From positions 310,001 through 374,000 of the forward strand of contig NZ_JABSPA010000002.1 of assembly GCF_013214175.1 (NCBI RefSeq): a DNA stretch of 64,000 nt, written 5' to 3'. Positions 45,695 through 55,558 of this stretch are shown here, piece by piece. The notes beneath the pieces were generated by a model. That model had not been told where the DNA came from. It was given only the letters and a program-made list of their open reading frames with translations, and did no database searches. The DNA comes from Colwellia sp. (lineage in GTDB: Bacteria; Pseudomonadota; Gammaproteobacteria; Enterobacterales; Alteromonadaceae). Every line of letters begins with the position of its first letter. The stretch's first letter is position 1. The position numbers and the translations under genes are program-made.

Positions 45695-48646
45695 TTAAAA
45701 ATCATAACGCATGGATAGTTTCACATAACGTGGTTTTTGGAAGTCATTAGCATAACCAAATCTAGGGTTATTAGTACCACTATCAAATTCAGATTGCTCA
45801 TCTACACCTTCTACACCATCAAAGTTGAATACATTAAATACATTCATTTTGAAAGTTAATAAGCCAGAGTCATCCATATCTACTTTATAAGTCAAGTTTA
45901 AATCAAGATTATAAACCCATTCAGTAGTACCTAAAGAACCACGGTCAGTTGCTACACCATCATTATAGAAAGATGCTGCACCATACCAATCACGACCGTA
46001 ACAAGTACCATCTATATCAATAGCCGTTGGACAGTATCCTTGATCTTCAGGGTGTACACCAAAGGCACTCTTAGGTTTACCTGATTTAACCCAGAAGTTA
46101 TAACCAATACTAAAGTCTTCAGTAACCGAATAAATACCGTAAGATTTAATGTTATGACGTCTATCGTTAGGTAAGTTTCCGTAACCATTATCCATTAGCT
46201 CAGGGTAATCAAAAGAGGTTGTCCAGCCGGGATCGGCCTGTCCATTATCTGAACGAACTAAACCTTCAGTGTTACCATAAGAATGTGACCAAGTGTATGA
46301 ACCTGCAATAAAGAAATCTTCAGTAATATAACCTGAGAAATTAAATTCTGCTGCATAGTATTGACGCTTGGCATCAGGAAAACCTAGCATGTCAGAGCCA
46401 ACAGTTACAGATTCTTTAATACCATCACCGTCAACATCATAGTTCATAGTAACGTCACGGCCAGGGTTAGTTAGTGTTGGGAACCAACCGCCAACTAAGT
46501 AATCTTCCATATTTGGATCATTTGCGTAGTTTTCTTTGATCCAAGCATTCATACCATAGTTAAATGAAACATCTTCAATAGACTGTTTTAACTCACGAGA
46601 AATCAAGCGAACACCGGCAGCCCAGTCTTCATTAATTTGCTGCTCGTAACCTAGAACAATTTCATCTGAGTACATAGACTCAGCTTGGTCATTAAATAAT
46701 TGTTCAGCATCAGGAACTACACCATCAGCAACTTCATCATAACCAAGCTGCTCACCTAGTTGTGGAGAACCATCACTATTAACACCATCTAAACGATAGT
46801 AAGTGTGATTATCATATGCAGCTGATGCCATACGTACGTTAGTATTCGGCGACACAGGTTGGAAGTAACGACCAATTGAACCATATAGCTTACTTTCGCC
46901 GTCACCTAAAAGGTCATATGAGAAACCTAGACGAGGTGCTACTTGATTTTTTAAATCAACATATTTTTCGCCTGAACCTGTTGTATTACTGAAGTTACTA
47001 ACACGTACACCTAAATTAACTGATAATGCATCATTAACTTGCCAAGTATCAGTAATGTAAATTGCATCTGATTGGTTTTCAGTTTCACTGGCTTTACCCC
47101 ACTTACGCAAATCTGCATAATCTTCACCTTCTAGTATAGGTAAGCCTGCTGCGCCATCTTCGCCAGCTGTATGGTATTCATACCAACCGTCGCCATGAGG
47201 AGTATAGAAGTCTGAAATTTCAAGTGTTTCATGATCGTAACCAAAGCGTAAGGTATGATCACCAATAACGTAATCAAAATCTATACGATAAACAGTACGT
47301 ACATCTTTAGTAGAAGAATCACCGTATCCTACCCAATCGCCTAATGGCTCATAAAAGCCACTGCGGTAATCTTCATAAGTTGACATGTCAGGAGTTCCAG
47401 ATGGTACACCTGTTTCATTCGTTACAGAGCCATACATTGCTGACATAGATAGATCTTCAGTAAGGTAACCAGTGTACTGAACATTCCAAACTAAACCACC
47501 CTCTTTGCCTTTAGTTACGCCAGGTGCTGAACTTGGATCATACTCACCATCAGTTTTACGCCATTGTTTATTTGTATAAGTTGTACTGTTGTCAAATGCC
47601 ATAGCGCTGATCGAGTGATCTTCACTGATTTCCCAATCTAATTTGGTAAACCACATGTCGCGTTCAGCTTCATTCTCGTTATAACTGGTGTCACCGTTAC
47701 CTGTGCCTTCTGCACGATATGGGTTATATAAGCCATAGAAGAATAAAGTGTCTTCAATAATTGCACCACTAGCCCATAAATTTACTTCTTGTTCATCAAA
47801 ACTATTTGTGTCGTCTTTTACTAAAGTTAAATCATTATTATAGTATGGGTAAGGTTCACGTAACGCATCTGGATCAATTTCTACTTTACCGCCAAAATGC
47901 CAATCGTTATCACCAGATTTTGATGCTAAGTTAACAACACCACCAATGAATCGACCGTATTCTGGAGATACGCCACCGGTAATAACTTCAGTTTGTTGAA
48001 TAGCTTCCCATGGTAATTCAATGTCGCCCATACCTTTACGTACATCGGTAATGTTCAAGCCATTAAGCATGTAACCATTCTCAGCTACTGATGAACCACC
48101 AATTGCTACACCGCCGAATGCACTGTCACCACCAACTACACCTGGAGCTAGCATTGCAATAGCTGCAGAATTAAGCTCTACAGGTAATAAATTTAACCGT
48201 TCTGTTGATATAACTTGAGATGTTTGGGTTGTAGATGTATCTACTACACTAATTCGTGCACCGCTAACTTCGATACGTTCAACTGAACCTTCTTCAATTA
48301 AGGTAGCATCAAATACTAAACCACCAACAGTGATATCTACATGCTGTTCACTTACTGTACCAAAACCTTCTTTTGTTACAGTTACAGTATACTTACCAAT
48401 TGGTAGGCCTTTTAATGAAAAGCTACCATTTGACTTGGTATTTACAGTTCTTACAATACCTTTACCTTCATGTTTAATAGTAACTTTTACGTTACTCATG
48501 TCTTGGCCTTGTGTTGTTTCAACATGACCTTTTAAAGTACCTCTACCATCTGTTGCAGCCAAAGCAGTTGGCATTGTCAGCATTAATGCTGTACCTACGG
48601 CAATGGCAGCGAGTGATCTACGTGCCTTCAAGCTTGATTTAATCAT
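45695..48646 (-). CDS. Oar-like TonB-dependent outer-membrane receptor
   Basis: The 983-aa protein has a signal peptide (cleavage after PTALA) and a carboxypeptidase-regulatory-like domain (about 38-115, KSNGSFSLKGLPIGKYTVTV). A plug domain follows (ISVVDTSTTQTSQVISTERL, SVAENGYMLNGLNITD, VNLASKSGDNDWHFGG), then a large beta-barrel ending in KLSMRYDF with the terminal Phe needed for Bam insertion. This is Oar/SusC-like architecture without a SusD partner nearby. Ligands of such receptors are usually peptides, glycans or metal complexes. It is monocistronic. Confidence 0.92.
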   Translation of the reverse strand: MIKSSLKARRSLAAIAVGTALMLTMPTALAATDGRGTLKGHVETTQGQDMSNVKVTIKHEGKGIVRTVNTKSNGSFSLKGLPIGKYTVTVTKEGFGTVSEQHVDITVGGLVFDATLIEEGSVERIEVSGARISVVDTSTTQTSQVISTERLNLLPVELNSAAIAMLAPGVVGGDSAFGGVAIGGSSVAENGYMLNGLNITDVRKGMGDIELPWEAIQQTEVITGGVSPEYGRFIGGVVNLASKSGDNDWHFGGKVEIDPDALREPYPYYNNDLTLVKDDTNSFDEQEVNLWASGAIIEDTLFFYGLYNPYRAEGTGNGDTSYNENEAERDMWFTKLDWEISEDHSISAMAFDNSTTYTNKQWRKTDGEYDPSSAPGVTKGKEGGLVWNVQYTGYLTEDLSMSAMYGSVTNETGVPSGTPDMSTYEDYRSGFYEPLGDWVGYGDSSTKDVRTVYRIDFDYVIGDHTLRFGYDHETLEISDFYTPHGDGWYEYHTAGEDGAAGLPILEGEDYADLRKWGKASETENQSDAIYITDTWQVNDALSVNLGVRVSNFSNTTGSGEKYVDLKNQVAPRLGFSYDLLGDGESKLYGSIGRYFQPVSPNTNVRMASAAYDNHTYYRLDGVNSDGSPQLGEQLGYDEVADGVVPDAEQLFNDQAESMYSDEIVLGYEQQINEDWAAGVRLISRELKQSIEDVSFNYGMNAWIKENYANDPNMEDYLVGGWFPTLTNPGRDVTMNYDVDGDGIKESVTVGSDMLGFPDAKRQYYAAEFNFSGYITEDFFIAGSYTWSHSYGNTEGLVRSDNGQADPGWTTSFDYPELMDNGYGNLPNDRRHNIKSYGIYSVTEDFSIGYNFWVKSGKPKSAFGVHPEDQGYCPTAIDIDGTCYGRDWYGAASFYNDGVATDRGSLGTTEWVYNLDLNLTYKVDMDDSGLLTFKMNVFNVFNFDGVEGVDEQSEFDSGTNNPRFGYANDFQKPRYVKLSMRYDF

Positions 48647-49204
48647 TATGTTATACCTGTTTTAGTTTCATCTTATTGTTTTTTATGTTGTTTTTGTTTT
48701 ATCCCTTAACCTGACTTAACTCCCCTTGTACTTTTTACTTGTCAGCAGTAGGTGTTTCTTAAGCGAATAACACAGAAGTACAATCACAGTTATATACGTT
48801 ATATTGTATATTATCTACAATTATTTGATTGCAAGATGATACAAATTGCAACAAGATCAATCTGAAAAGTTACCTGGGATTAACGCAAATGCAGCAAAAA
48901 TGCTCGCTGAGGCAAAGGAGAAAAGAAAGGCTAAACAAGTAAATGACCGTAAGAATAAAATACTCTTAGCTTAGAATTAATTCGAATATAATGCTGGGTT
49001 GATAAGTGATTTAGAAATTTAATGCAGGAATATAACGTATATTTTGTTTTCTGAGTGTCTTTCATAACCGTTTATTCATAGAGGGATAATGAGAAGTTTT
49101 TCTAGCTGGTGTTAGTAAAAATGAGTAATAATTCACTTAAATAGCTGTGAGGATTAGAGAGATTTTTTCTTGTGGTTCTTTACGTTTTTTTGAAAAAAGC
49201 GTTA
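48647..49204. other. Long intergenic region upstream of the Oar-like receptor
   Basis: This 558-bp stretch holds the receptor's promoter region, very AT-rich around 48780-48840. A 42-codon orphan frame lies at 48846-48974. The remainder to 49204 shows nothing recognisable. Confidence 0.5.
48846..48974 (+). pseudogene. Orphan 42-codon frame, possible gene remnant
   Basis: A TTG-initiated frame encodes a strongly protein-like helical, basic tail (INANAAKMLAEAKEKRKAKQ then VNDRKNK) ending at a TAG. A stop lies just upstream and there is no ribosome site. It could be the surviving 3' end of a deleted gene or a small basic protein. No family is recognised. Confidence 0.3.
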
Positions 49205-50077
49205 CTATTTGGCAACGTTGGGCTTACTTTTCTTGTAAGTTAGCACCAAAATAGTGCCGAATAAAATAGTAAATGAAGCAAGTACTACGCGTAGGGTAAT
49301 AACTTCATTAAGCAATATCGCCCCTGCTAAAGTTACTAATAAAGGCACACTTAATTGAATGATGGCGGCTTGAGTGGCCTTGAGTTCAGGTAGGACACTG
49401 TACCAAATAATGTAACCTATGGCAGAAGTGACAATACCTGATAGTAATGCGCAGAAAACACCATCGCTGGCTAAATTAATGGTGTTGTTTGTTGATAAGC
49501 TAACGATAAACCATAACAGTATCGCCATTGGGGCTGCTTTGATAAAGTTGCCTGCAGTAGAGGCGGCGGGGTTACTTGTACCTCTACCTTGTAGCGTATA
49601 TATACCCCAAGCAACACCTGAAATACACATCAATAATGCGCCAGTCAATGAAGGTGCGCTTATACCGGGTAACATTAATATCACTAAGCCAAAAAGCGCT
49701 AACACAAAGCCGATTAATTGTACGCTATTCAGGCGCTCTCCTTCACGGTAGCCAACAACTGTCATGGTTACTTGCACTGAGCCAAACAGCAATAACGCGC
49801 CTGTACCAGCGGCGATTAAGCCGTAACCATAAGTAAAGCTAACCGCATAAATAAAGAGGGCAATAGCAGCGAGCCAACTGCCCGACTGCAAGGGCGCTTT
49901 ATGTTTTTTTAGCGTGACAAATAGCCATAAGAATAGTGCGCCAGAAACCACTCTCAGCATTATGAAACTGGCTTCATCTATGGTGGTTTGTTCTAAGGCA
50001 AAACGCGTAATCAGTGAATTAGCAGCAAAGGCCAATAGCGATAGAAAAGTGATTAGGATTATTTTAAAGCGAGTCAT
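49205..50077 (-). CDS. EamA/DMT-family transporter
   Basis: The 290-aa protein has ten predicted membrane helices arranged as two EamA repeats (FAANSLITRFALEQ; GALLMCISGVAWGIYTLQGR; PELKATQAAIIQLSVPLLVT). I place the start at the ATG at 50077 with AGGAAC upstream, rather than 50104. Members export amino acids or metabolites; the substrate is not inferable. It is monocistronic. Confidence 0.88.
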   Translation of the reverse strand: MTRFKIILITFLSLLAFAANSLITRFALEQTTIDEASFIMLRVVSGALFLWLFVTLKKHKAPLQSGSWLAAIALFIYAVSFTYGYGLIAAGTGALLLFGSVQVTMTVVGYREGERLNSVQLIGFVLALFGLVILMLPGISAPSLTGALLMCISGVAWGIYTLQGRGTSNPAASTAGNFIKAAPMAILLWFIVSLSTNNTINLASDGVFCALLSGIVTSAIGYIIWYSVLPELKATQAAIIQLSVPLLVTLAGAILLNEVITLRVVLASFTILFGTILVLTYKKSKPNVAK

Positions 50078-50242
50078 ATATGTTCCTAGTCTATGTATTG
50101 GCAACGATGGTGAGGTAAGTGATTCGGCTCTCTAGTTCTTAATCAATAGTTAACAATAAAATTAAGGTGCCAGCTTAGTAAATTGGCAAGATAACACCTT
50201 AATAATTAACCTTAACTCGGGTTAAAGTTATGCAGCTGACTA

Positions 50243-52138
50243 TTAAACCATATCATCAAAAGGGTTTTTAGTTGGCAGGGCAATACCGTTCTTGAATTCA
50301 GCGAACTTTAAACTCTCAGTGGTTAATTCAATATCAGCCTCATTGACCATGCCTTCACCAAATTTATAAATCAAATCAAATTGACCTTTGTTGGCGTTAT
50401 CACGATAAATTTGTTGAGCTTGCTCTACTGCCACGAGTTTTTGTTGATACTCTTGCATAGCTTCACTGCCATAGCGTTTTTCCATCATGGCTAAGCTCAC
50501 TTTTGGCGAAAATACCGTTGCTGTGGCATTATTACCGCCAAAGCCTTTTGAGTTGATAAAAGCGATGTCCATGTCATGACAATGCCAATGCTCAGTGGCG
50601 ATATTAAGGTGCTGATCATAAACATCATCAGCAACTTTATCGATGGTGGTAATGCCAGGCATAATATTTTCACTAAAAATACCTAATGCCATGGCCATTT
50701 GATCGCCACTAGCAGGACCTAGCGTATGGCCAACATAAGCTTTTGGCGCAGCTACTGGCCAGTTTTCGATATTAAAGCATTCAGCAATTTTATGATAAAT
50801 CAAAGACTCAGTAACGCGATTTTGTGGCGTACTTGAGCCGTGCGCCAGAATAAAACTACGCTCTTGTAGTGCTTCTTTACCCAATACTTGCTCAGCTAAA
50901 GCAACAGATTTTGCCATGGTTATATAGTTACCAGGACCTGGCGCCGTGATAGATTTTTTATAGCCATCGGCATTGATAAATACATCGGCAACTGAAGCGA
51001 GTACTTTTGCGCCCATTTCTAGGGCAAGGGCATCATCCATCAAGACGACAAACTGTGCGCCTTCACCCATAGTAAAACCACAATTTTTGCCAAAAGGACG
51101 ACTGGTACGACGATGATCTGCGCTGTCGGTACCGTCTAGTCTTTTTAAGCCTTCTTCGTTGGCTAGTGCGCTCATATTGCCAAAGCCTTCAATCACTTCT
51201 GGCGTGATCGCTGCTTCACTACTACCGACAATAGCGACACGGATGCGGCCAGCAGCCATGTCATGAACAGCAGCACGTAAGTTATACAAAAATGTTGCAC
51301 AAGCACCAGAGCTGGTAAATGTGGTACCGACATTACCAATAACATAGGCATTAATAAAATCGGTAGACATGGTATTTAAGCCGAGGGCTAATTGTTTAGT
51401 ACTGACTCGAGAGCCTGTTAACCGACTTTTAATCAAACCACCCAAGCCTTCATCGTTTAGTTGGCCGGCGATCGAGGCTGAATAAGCACCTACTTCATCA
51501 GGACTAATTTTATCTAAAATAGCATCCCATTCAAGGCCCGTTGAGCGAATAGCATCGGTAGCAGCGAAAATAGTCGCTTGTAAACCACGTGGTTGATAAC
51601 GGCTTTTATAAAGTTTTGCCGGGTCAAAGCCGGTTGGAAACTGTCCCGCGGCTTTAATAGGGTTATCACGATATGAATCATGGGTAATGGTTAATTGTTC
51701 AGGTATCTTAACCGACACTCTGTTCTCGCCTAAATCAGTCACTAACCATGAGCTTGGCAAAGGTTTAGGTAGCTCTTTCGTGCGTAACTCAAAGGTTATA
51801 TATTTATCAGTAGGGCTAATATTCATCTTTTGATGCCAATGCGTCGCATCAGGATCAAAGTGATTTTTCTCAATTTTACGAATTAAGGTACCGTCAAGGA
51901 TTTGTTGACCGAATTTGGCTTCTATCTCAGCTGGTTCGACCGTATTACCCTCAGCATCAACTAAAGCGCCTTGCTGATTGGTGACTATATTCATCAAGCT
52001 AGCTAAGCCAACAAACGTTTCTTGGCGTGCTTGGGCATTTAACTTGTCGATTACGATACGACGGAAGCCTTGATGAAAAGAGGTGCGTCCTGCGGCATTA
52101 ATGCCGCCCATGCCAATAATTAAAGGTAAACGTGCCAT
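50243..52138 (-). CDS. fabY: FabY-type beta-ketoacyl-ACP synthase
   Basis: The 631-aa enzyme resembles Pseudomonas FabY, which starts fatty-acid synthesis by condensing acetyl-CoA with malonyl-ACP and can replace FabH. The start at MARLPLIIGMGGINAAGRTS (52138) fits the family; the extension to 52150 is rejected. The thiolase-fold catalytic triad is visible: Cys280 in SSGACATFLYNL, His in LAHGSSTPQNR and His in AYVGHTLGPASG, plus a glycine-rich GFGGNNA near the end. It is divergent from a GlxA/AraC regulator. Confidence 0.9.
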   Translation of the reverse strand: MARLPLIIGMGGINAAGRTSFHQGFRRIVIDKLNAQARQETFVGLASLMNIVTNQQGALVDAEGNTVEPAEIEAKFGQQILDGTLIRKIEKNHFDPDATHWHQKMNISPTDKYITFELRTKELPKPLPSSWLVTDLGENRVSVKIPEQLTITHDSYRDNPIKAAGQFPTGFDPAKLYKSRYQPRGLQATIFAATDAIRSTGLEWDAILDKISPDEVGAYSASIAGQLNDEGLGGLIKSRLTGSRVSTKQLALGLNTMSTDFINAYVIGNVGTTFTSSGACATFLYNLRAAVHDMAAGRIRVAIVGSSEAAITPEVIEGFGNMSALANEEGLKRLDGTDSADHRRTSRPFGKNCGFTMGEGAQFVVLMDDALALEMGAKVLASVADVFINADGYKKSITAPGPGNYITMAKSVALAEQVLGKEALQERSFILAHGSSTPQNRVTESLIYHKIAECFNIENWPVAAPKAYVGHTLGPASGDQMAMALGIFSENIMPGITTIDKVADDVYDQHLNIATEHWHCHDMDIAFINSKGFGGNNATATVFSPKVSLAMMEKRYGSEAMQEYQQKLVAVEQAQQIYRDNANKGQFDLIYKFGEGMVNEADIELTTESLKFAEFKNGIALPTKNPFDDMV

Positions 52139-52287
52139 GTAATAACCCACTTAAAGAATTTGAGTAAATGCAAAATGGTAATAATGCGTAATATATTAGC
52201 TATTCTAATGACTATTAAAAATAATAATAAGCCAAAGTGGCCTTATATTGTGTGATAATGGCCAAATGGTGCTGGTAGGAGAAGCTG

Positions 52288-53310
52288 ATGACTGATCAAT
52301 ACATTAAAACAAACAATCTAATGGTCAACTTAGTCATTTACCCACACGTTTTGGCGACAGGAGTTACTTTACCTGTTGAAATGTTAATGGCTGGTGAGGC
52401 CTTTGCCAGACGTTATGACAAATCGGCATTAAAGCTTAATACCCAGTTTTTAAGTGAGTCGTCGACACAAATAAAGTCACGTGCGGGTATTACTATGATT
52501 GCCGATATCACCCTTGATGAGGAATCTATTGCTAACACAACACCTGCCGATATCATTATTGTGCCGAGTTTATGGCGTAATCCTAGGCCTGTGCTTAAAA
52601 GTCATCAAAAACTTATTACTTGGTTAAAACGTTGCTGGCAGCAGGGTAGTACGTTAATTGGTGTAGGTACCGGGGTGTGTTTTTTGGCAGAATCGGGCTT
52701 GTTAGATAATCATTCAGCGACCACTCATTGGCATTATGTTGAGCAATTTAAACGTGATTATCCAAAAGTAGACTTAAAGCCAGATTTTTTTATTACTCAA
52801 TCAGAACGTATTTATTGTGCTGCTAGCTTAAATGCTTTGGCTGATATTATTGTGCATTTAATTGCTCAGCATTATGGCAAAGCGGCGGCACAAAATGTTG
52901 AGCGAAACTTCTCTCATGAAATACGCAAGCCCTATGAAGAACAACGTTATTTAGAAGGTTCTGGTGATAGGCACGCCGATGAATTGATTGCTGAAATTCA
53001 ATTTTGGTTACGCACCCATTTAAATACTGAATTATCGCTGACTGAAATTACCGAGCAATTTGGTATGAGCCAACGCTCATTTACCCGTCGGTTCAAAGCG
53101 GCAACGGGGGTACGGGCAACCCAATATTGGCAGCAATTACGCATAGAAACCGCCAAAGAATTACTGGCCTCAAGTAACTTAACCATTCAAGAAATAGCAG
53201 ATCAGGTCGGCTACCAAGATCAAGGGCACTTAACACGCTTGTTTAAACAGCACTTAACGTTAACGCCAAAAGCTTATCGTGCCATGGTAAGGAAAAAGCT
53301 TTTCAGTTAG
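52288..53310 (+). CDS. GlxA-family AraC-type transcriptional regulator
   Basis: The 340-aa regulator has an N-terminal DJ-1/PfpI-like domain (VNLVIYPHVLATGVTLPVEM, LIGVGTGVCFLAESGLLD) and a C-terminal AraC HTH pair (LTEITEQFGMSQRSFTRRFK, TIQEIADQVGYQDQGHLTRL). The Cys in GTGVCFLA is at the nucleophile-elbow position. It has TAGGAG before the ATG. It is divergent from fabY across 149 bp, so control of fabY or its own promoter is plausible but unproven. Confidence 0.9.
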   Translation: MTDQYIKTNNLMVNLVIYPHVLATGVTLPVEMLMAGEAFARRYDKSALKLNTQFLSESSTQIKSRAGITMIADITLDEESIANTTPADIIIVPSLWRNPRPVLKSHQKLITWLKRCWQQGSTLIGVGTGVCFLAESGLLDNHSATTHWHYVEQFKRDYPKVDLKPDFFITQSERIYCAASLNALADIIVHLIAQHYGKAAAQNVERNFSHEIRKPYEEQRYLEGSGDRHADELIAEIQFWLRTHLNTELSLTEITEQFGMSQRSFTRRFKAATGVRATQYWQQLRIETAKELLASSNLTIQEIADQVGYQDQGHLTRLFKQHLTLTPKAYRAMVRKKLFS

Positions 53311-53385
53311 CGGCATAGAAGATGAACCATGATATATCAAATCTAATCTGACCTGAATTCAGGTTACTTAGAATAATCGATGCAC

Positions 53386-54267
53386 TTACGCTACAGAATT
53401 ATGAATAACTCTATTCTTGCCACTTGATTTCGCTTGATAAAGTAAAGTATCAACCCGTTTAGCGATAGAGTTTGCACAGTCACCTTTTATTACTTCACAA
53501 ATACCTAAGCTAATGGTGATGTTAATATCTGACATTAACGTTTTATTAGCGACAGTAATACGAAGCTTCTCCGCTAGCTTTATGGTATCAATTTTGTTTT
53601 TTGATTCAGATAGAATTATAAACTCTTCACCACCAACTCTGAAAAGGTGATCAGTTTGTCGAATATGAGCTTCAATAAGCGCACTGAAGCCTTGTAAAAC
53701 TTTATCGCCAATATCATGGCCATGATTGTCATTAATCTTTTTAAAATCATCGATATCAATGCTTATGATAGAAAAGGGCGTTTGATAGCGCTCAAAAACA
53801 GCAAGCAGTGCTGTTATCTTTAAGTTGTATGCTTTTCTATTTTTAATGTTAGTGAGTTCATCGATTAAGGTTTGTGCTTTTAATTGTTGTTTTGCCTTTT
53901 CTAACGAGGTGATGTCTCTGCTTATACCAAGAATGCCAGTACTTACGTGGTTATAAACAAAAGGGATTTTTTTTGTTAACAGGTATACCTTACTGCCATC
54001 GGGATAGGTGACCCATTCTTCATTAGTTCTGATGTTGCCTTCGGCTAACATCAGTTCATCGTTATGCCGAAATAGACAGGCTAATTCATGATCGAATATT
54101 TCAAAGTCATCCTTGCCGATAAGTTCTGCTGGTGATTTATTAATAAAGGTAAGGAAGGCACTATTGCAGCCAAGGTATTTGAAGTTCTCATCTTTATAAA
54201 AAATTAAATCATCGATTAAATTAATAACAGAGCTAAGTAGTAAGTTACTATTTTCTAAATGTTCCAT
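53386..54267 (-). CDS. PAS-GGDEF diguanylate cyclase
   Basis: The 293-aa cytosolic protein has an N-terminal PAS domain (LIDDLIFYKDENFKYLGCNS, about 15-120) and a GGDEF domain with active site GGEEF. An intact inhibitory I-site RQTD lies five residues upstream of it. It should make cyclic-di-GMP with product inhibition. I use the ATG at 54267 with AGGGGT upstream rather than 54303. No membrane segment is present, so the cue is intracellular. Confidence 0.92.
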   Translation of the reverse strand: MEHLENSNLLLSSVINLIDDLIFYKDENFKYLGCNSAFLTFINKSPAELIGKDDFEIFDHELACLFRHNDELMLAEGNIRTNEEWVTYPDGSKVYLLTKKIPFVYNHVSTGILGISRDITSLEKAKQQLKAQTLIDELTNIKNRKAYNLKITALLAVFERYQTPFSIISIDIDDFKKINDNHGHDIGDKVLQGFSALIEAHIRQTDHLFRVGGEEFIILSESKNKIDTIKLAEKLRITVANKTLMSDINITISLGICEVIKGDCANSIAKRVDTLLYQAKSSGKNRVIHNSVA

Positions 54268-54441
54268 AAATACCCCTAGTTTATTCTCGCAGATTGATAT
54301 CACGAACTAATAAATGGTTAAAAAACGAACATGCAACTAATATACCCATAAAATGACTCTTTACGCAAAAAAACAGCAAATGCTTGTCACTAGCTTTCAG
54401 CTACGGCAAAATAGCTCTAACATTTATTATTTGAGAAATAC

Positions 54442-55086
54442 ATGAGCGAACAACTATCAACCGCACTCTCTAAAGCCGAGAAACAAATTAGCCAAATGCT
54501 AATCATGCAAGATGCGATGAACAGTCGTGTTAGTGATACCTGGCGTGAAAATGGTTATGAGTGGTATCGTGCCATATGGGTGGAATGTGCAGAGATGTTA
54601 GATCATCATGGTTGGAAGTGGTGGAAACACCAAGAAATTGATATCGCTCAAGTGCAATTAGAGCTTGTCGACATATTTCACTTTGGTTTGAGCTTACGCT
54701 TAATGTCCAACGATAGCCCAGCGCTTATTGCTAATGAACTAGCGAAAGAATTACACCAAGGTACGGCAGAAAGTGACTTTAAAATAGCACTAGAAAACTT
54801 GGCGTCGGCAGCTGTTACAGCTAAAGATTTTGATGCTAAAGCCCTAGCTGATTGTATGTCGTTAATGAATATGGACCTTGATGAGTTATTCCGTCAATAC
54901 GTTGGCAAGAATACATTAAATTTCTTCCGTCAAGATCATGGCTATAAAGATGGCAGTTATATAAAAGAGTGGCATGGCGAAGAAGACAATGAAGTATTAG
55001 CTAAACTCGTTAGTACTTTAGATGCAGGTGCGGAAGATTTTCAACAGCAATTGTATAAAGCGCTAGAAGAAAAATACCCAGCTTAA
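54442..55086 (+). CDS. Dimeric all-alpha dUTP diphosphatase
   Basis: The 214-aa enzyme is of the MazG-related dUTPase_2 class, unrelated to trimeric Dut. Metal-binding acidic motifs are visible in IWVECAEMLDHHGWKWWKHQ and VQLELVDIFHFGLSL. Later motifs include DELFRQYVGKNTLNFFRQDHGYKDG, matching the family. It hydrolyses dUTP to dUMP, keeping uracil out of DNA. It is monocistronic. Confidence 0.9.
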   Translation: MSEQLSTALSKAEKQISQMLIMQDAMNSRVSDTWRENGYEWYRAIWVECAEMLDHHGWKWWKHQEIDIAQVQLELVDIFHFGLSLRLMSNDSPALIANELAKELHQGTAESDFKIALENLASAAVTAKDFDAKALADCMSLMNMDLDELFRQYVGKNTLNFFRQDHGYKDGSYIKEWHGEEDNEVLAKLVSTLDAGAEDFQQQLYKALEEKYPA

Positions 55087-55106
55087 ATTAAGAGTTAAGC
55101 TAATTA

Positions 55107-55140
55107 GCTACTATATATAAGTACTACTATATATAGTAGC
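55107..55140 (+). repeat. AT-rich hairpin after the dUTPase gene
   Basis: GCTACTATATATA and TATATATAGTAGC form perfect 13-bp arms around an 8-nt loop. No T-run follows. A second stem AGGTGCAGT/ACTGCACCT (55162-55187) lies just downstream. One or both may terminate or stabilise the transcript. Confidence 0.5.
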
Positions 55141-55386
55141 TATATGAGTAGTAAAAAAGAGAGGTGCAGTATTTTGTCACTGCACCTAACTCTTAACTAA
55201 GTAATCTATAAAAAAATAAATTTAAAGCTTGGTAATAGTTGCCAGTAAAGTCGTAAACACCTTCGCAAGCAAACCTCCTCTGAAAATCACCTTAATACAT
55301 AATCATCTTTGGCACACATTCTGCTTAATCCTAAGAAAGTAGTGCGTTTATTCTCTGAAAAGGGAAAAGCGTCAAGAATTTGAATC

Positions 55387-55547
55387 ATACCAGTCAAATT
55401 CGTTAGATAAACAACATTCAATGAGAATAAATTTTCAAGTTCAAGGCACGGGATTGAGTAATAGCAGGCTATTGCGATTGACTGCAACGCAGAAAGTGTA
55501 GATTTAGACCATTTGAAGATGATTAAATAATGAGTGCGATTGGTAAT
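55387..55547 (-). repeat. ATACC-GGTAT element, copy 4 (inverted)
   Basis: It reads as the reverse complement of copies 1-3: ATACCAGT at its left end, an AATAAAT block, GATTGAGTAATAGC-GG-CTATTGCGATTGA in the middle (55453-55480), GCAACGC, and ATTGGTAAT at its right end. It is more diverged than copies 1 and 2. It ends just before the ribosome site (AGGAGA) of the DUF2726 gene. Confidence 0.65.
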
Positions 55548-55558
55548 AGGAGAAGTAT

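Larger units (their letters stand above)
55087..55558. other. Intergenic region with two hairpins and a repeat element
   Basis: A 13-bp stem at 55107-55140 and a 9-bp stem at 55162-55187 follow the dUTPase gene. An inverted ATACC-GGTAT element occupies 55387-55547. The minus-strand frame at 55287-55487 lies largely inside that element and is not considered a gene. Confidence 0.6.

Noticed and set aside
55287..55487. 66-aa minus-strand frame
   Set aside because: Largely within the inverted repeat element; no start signal.
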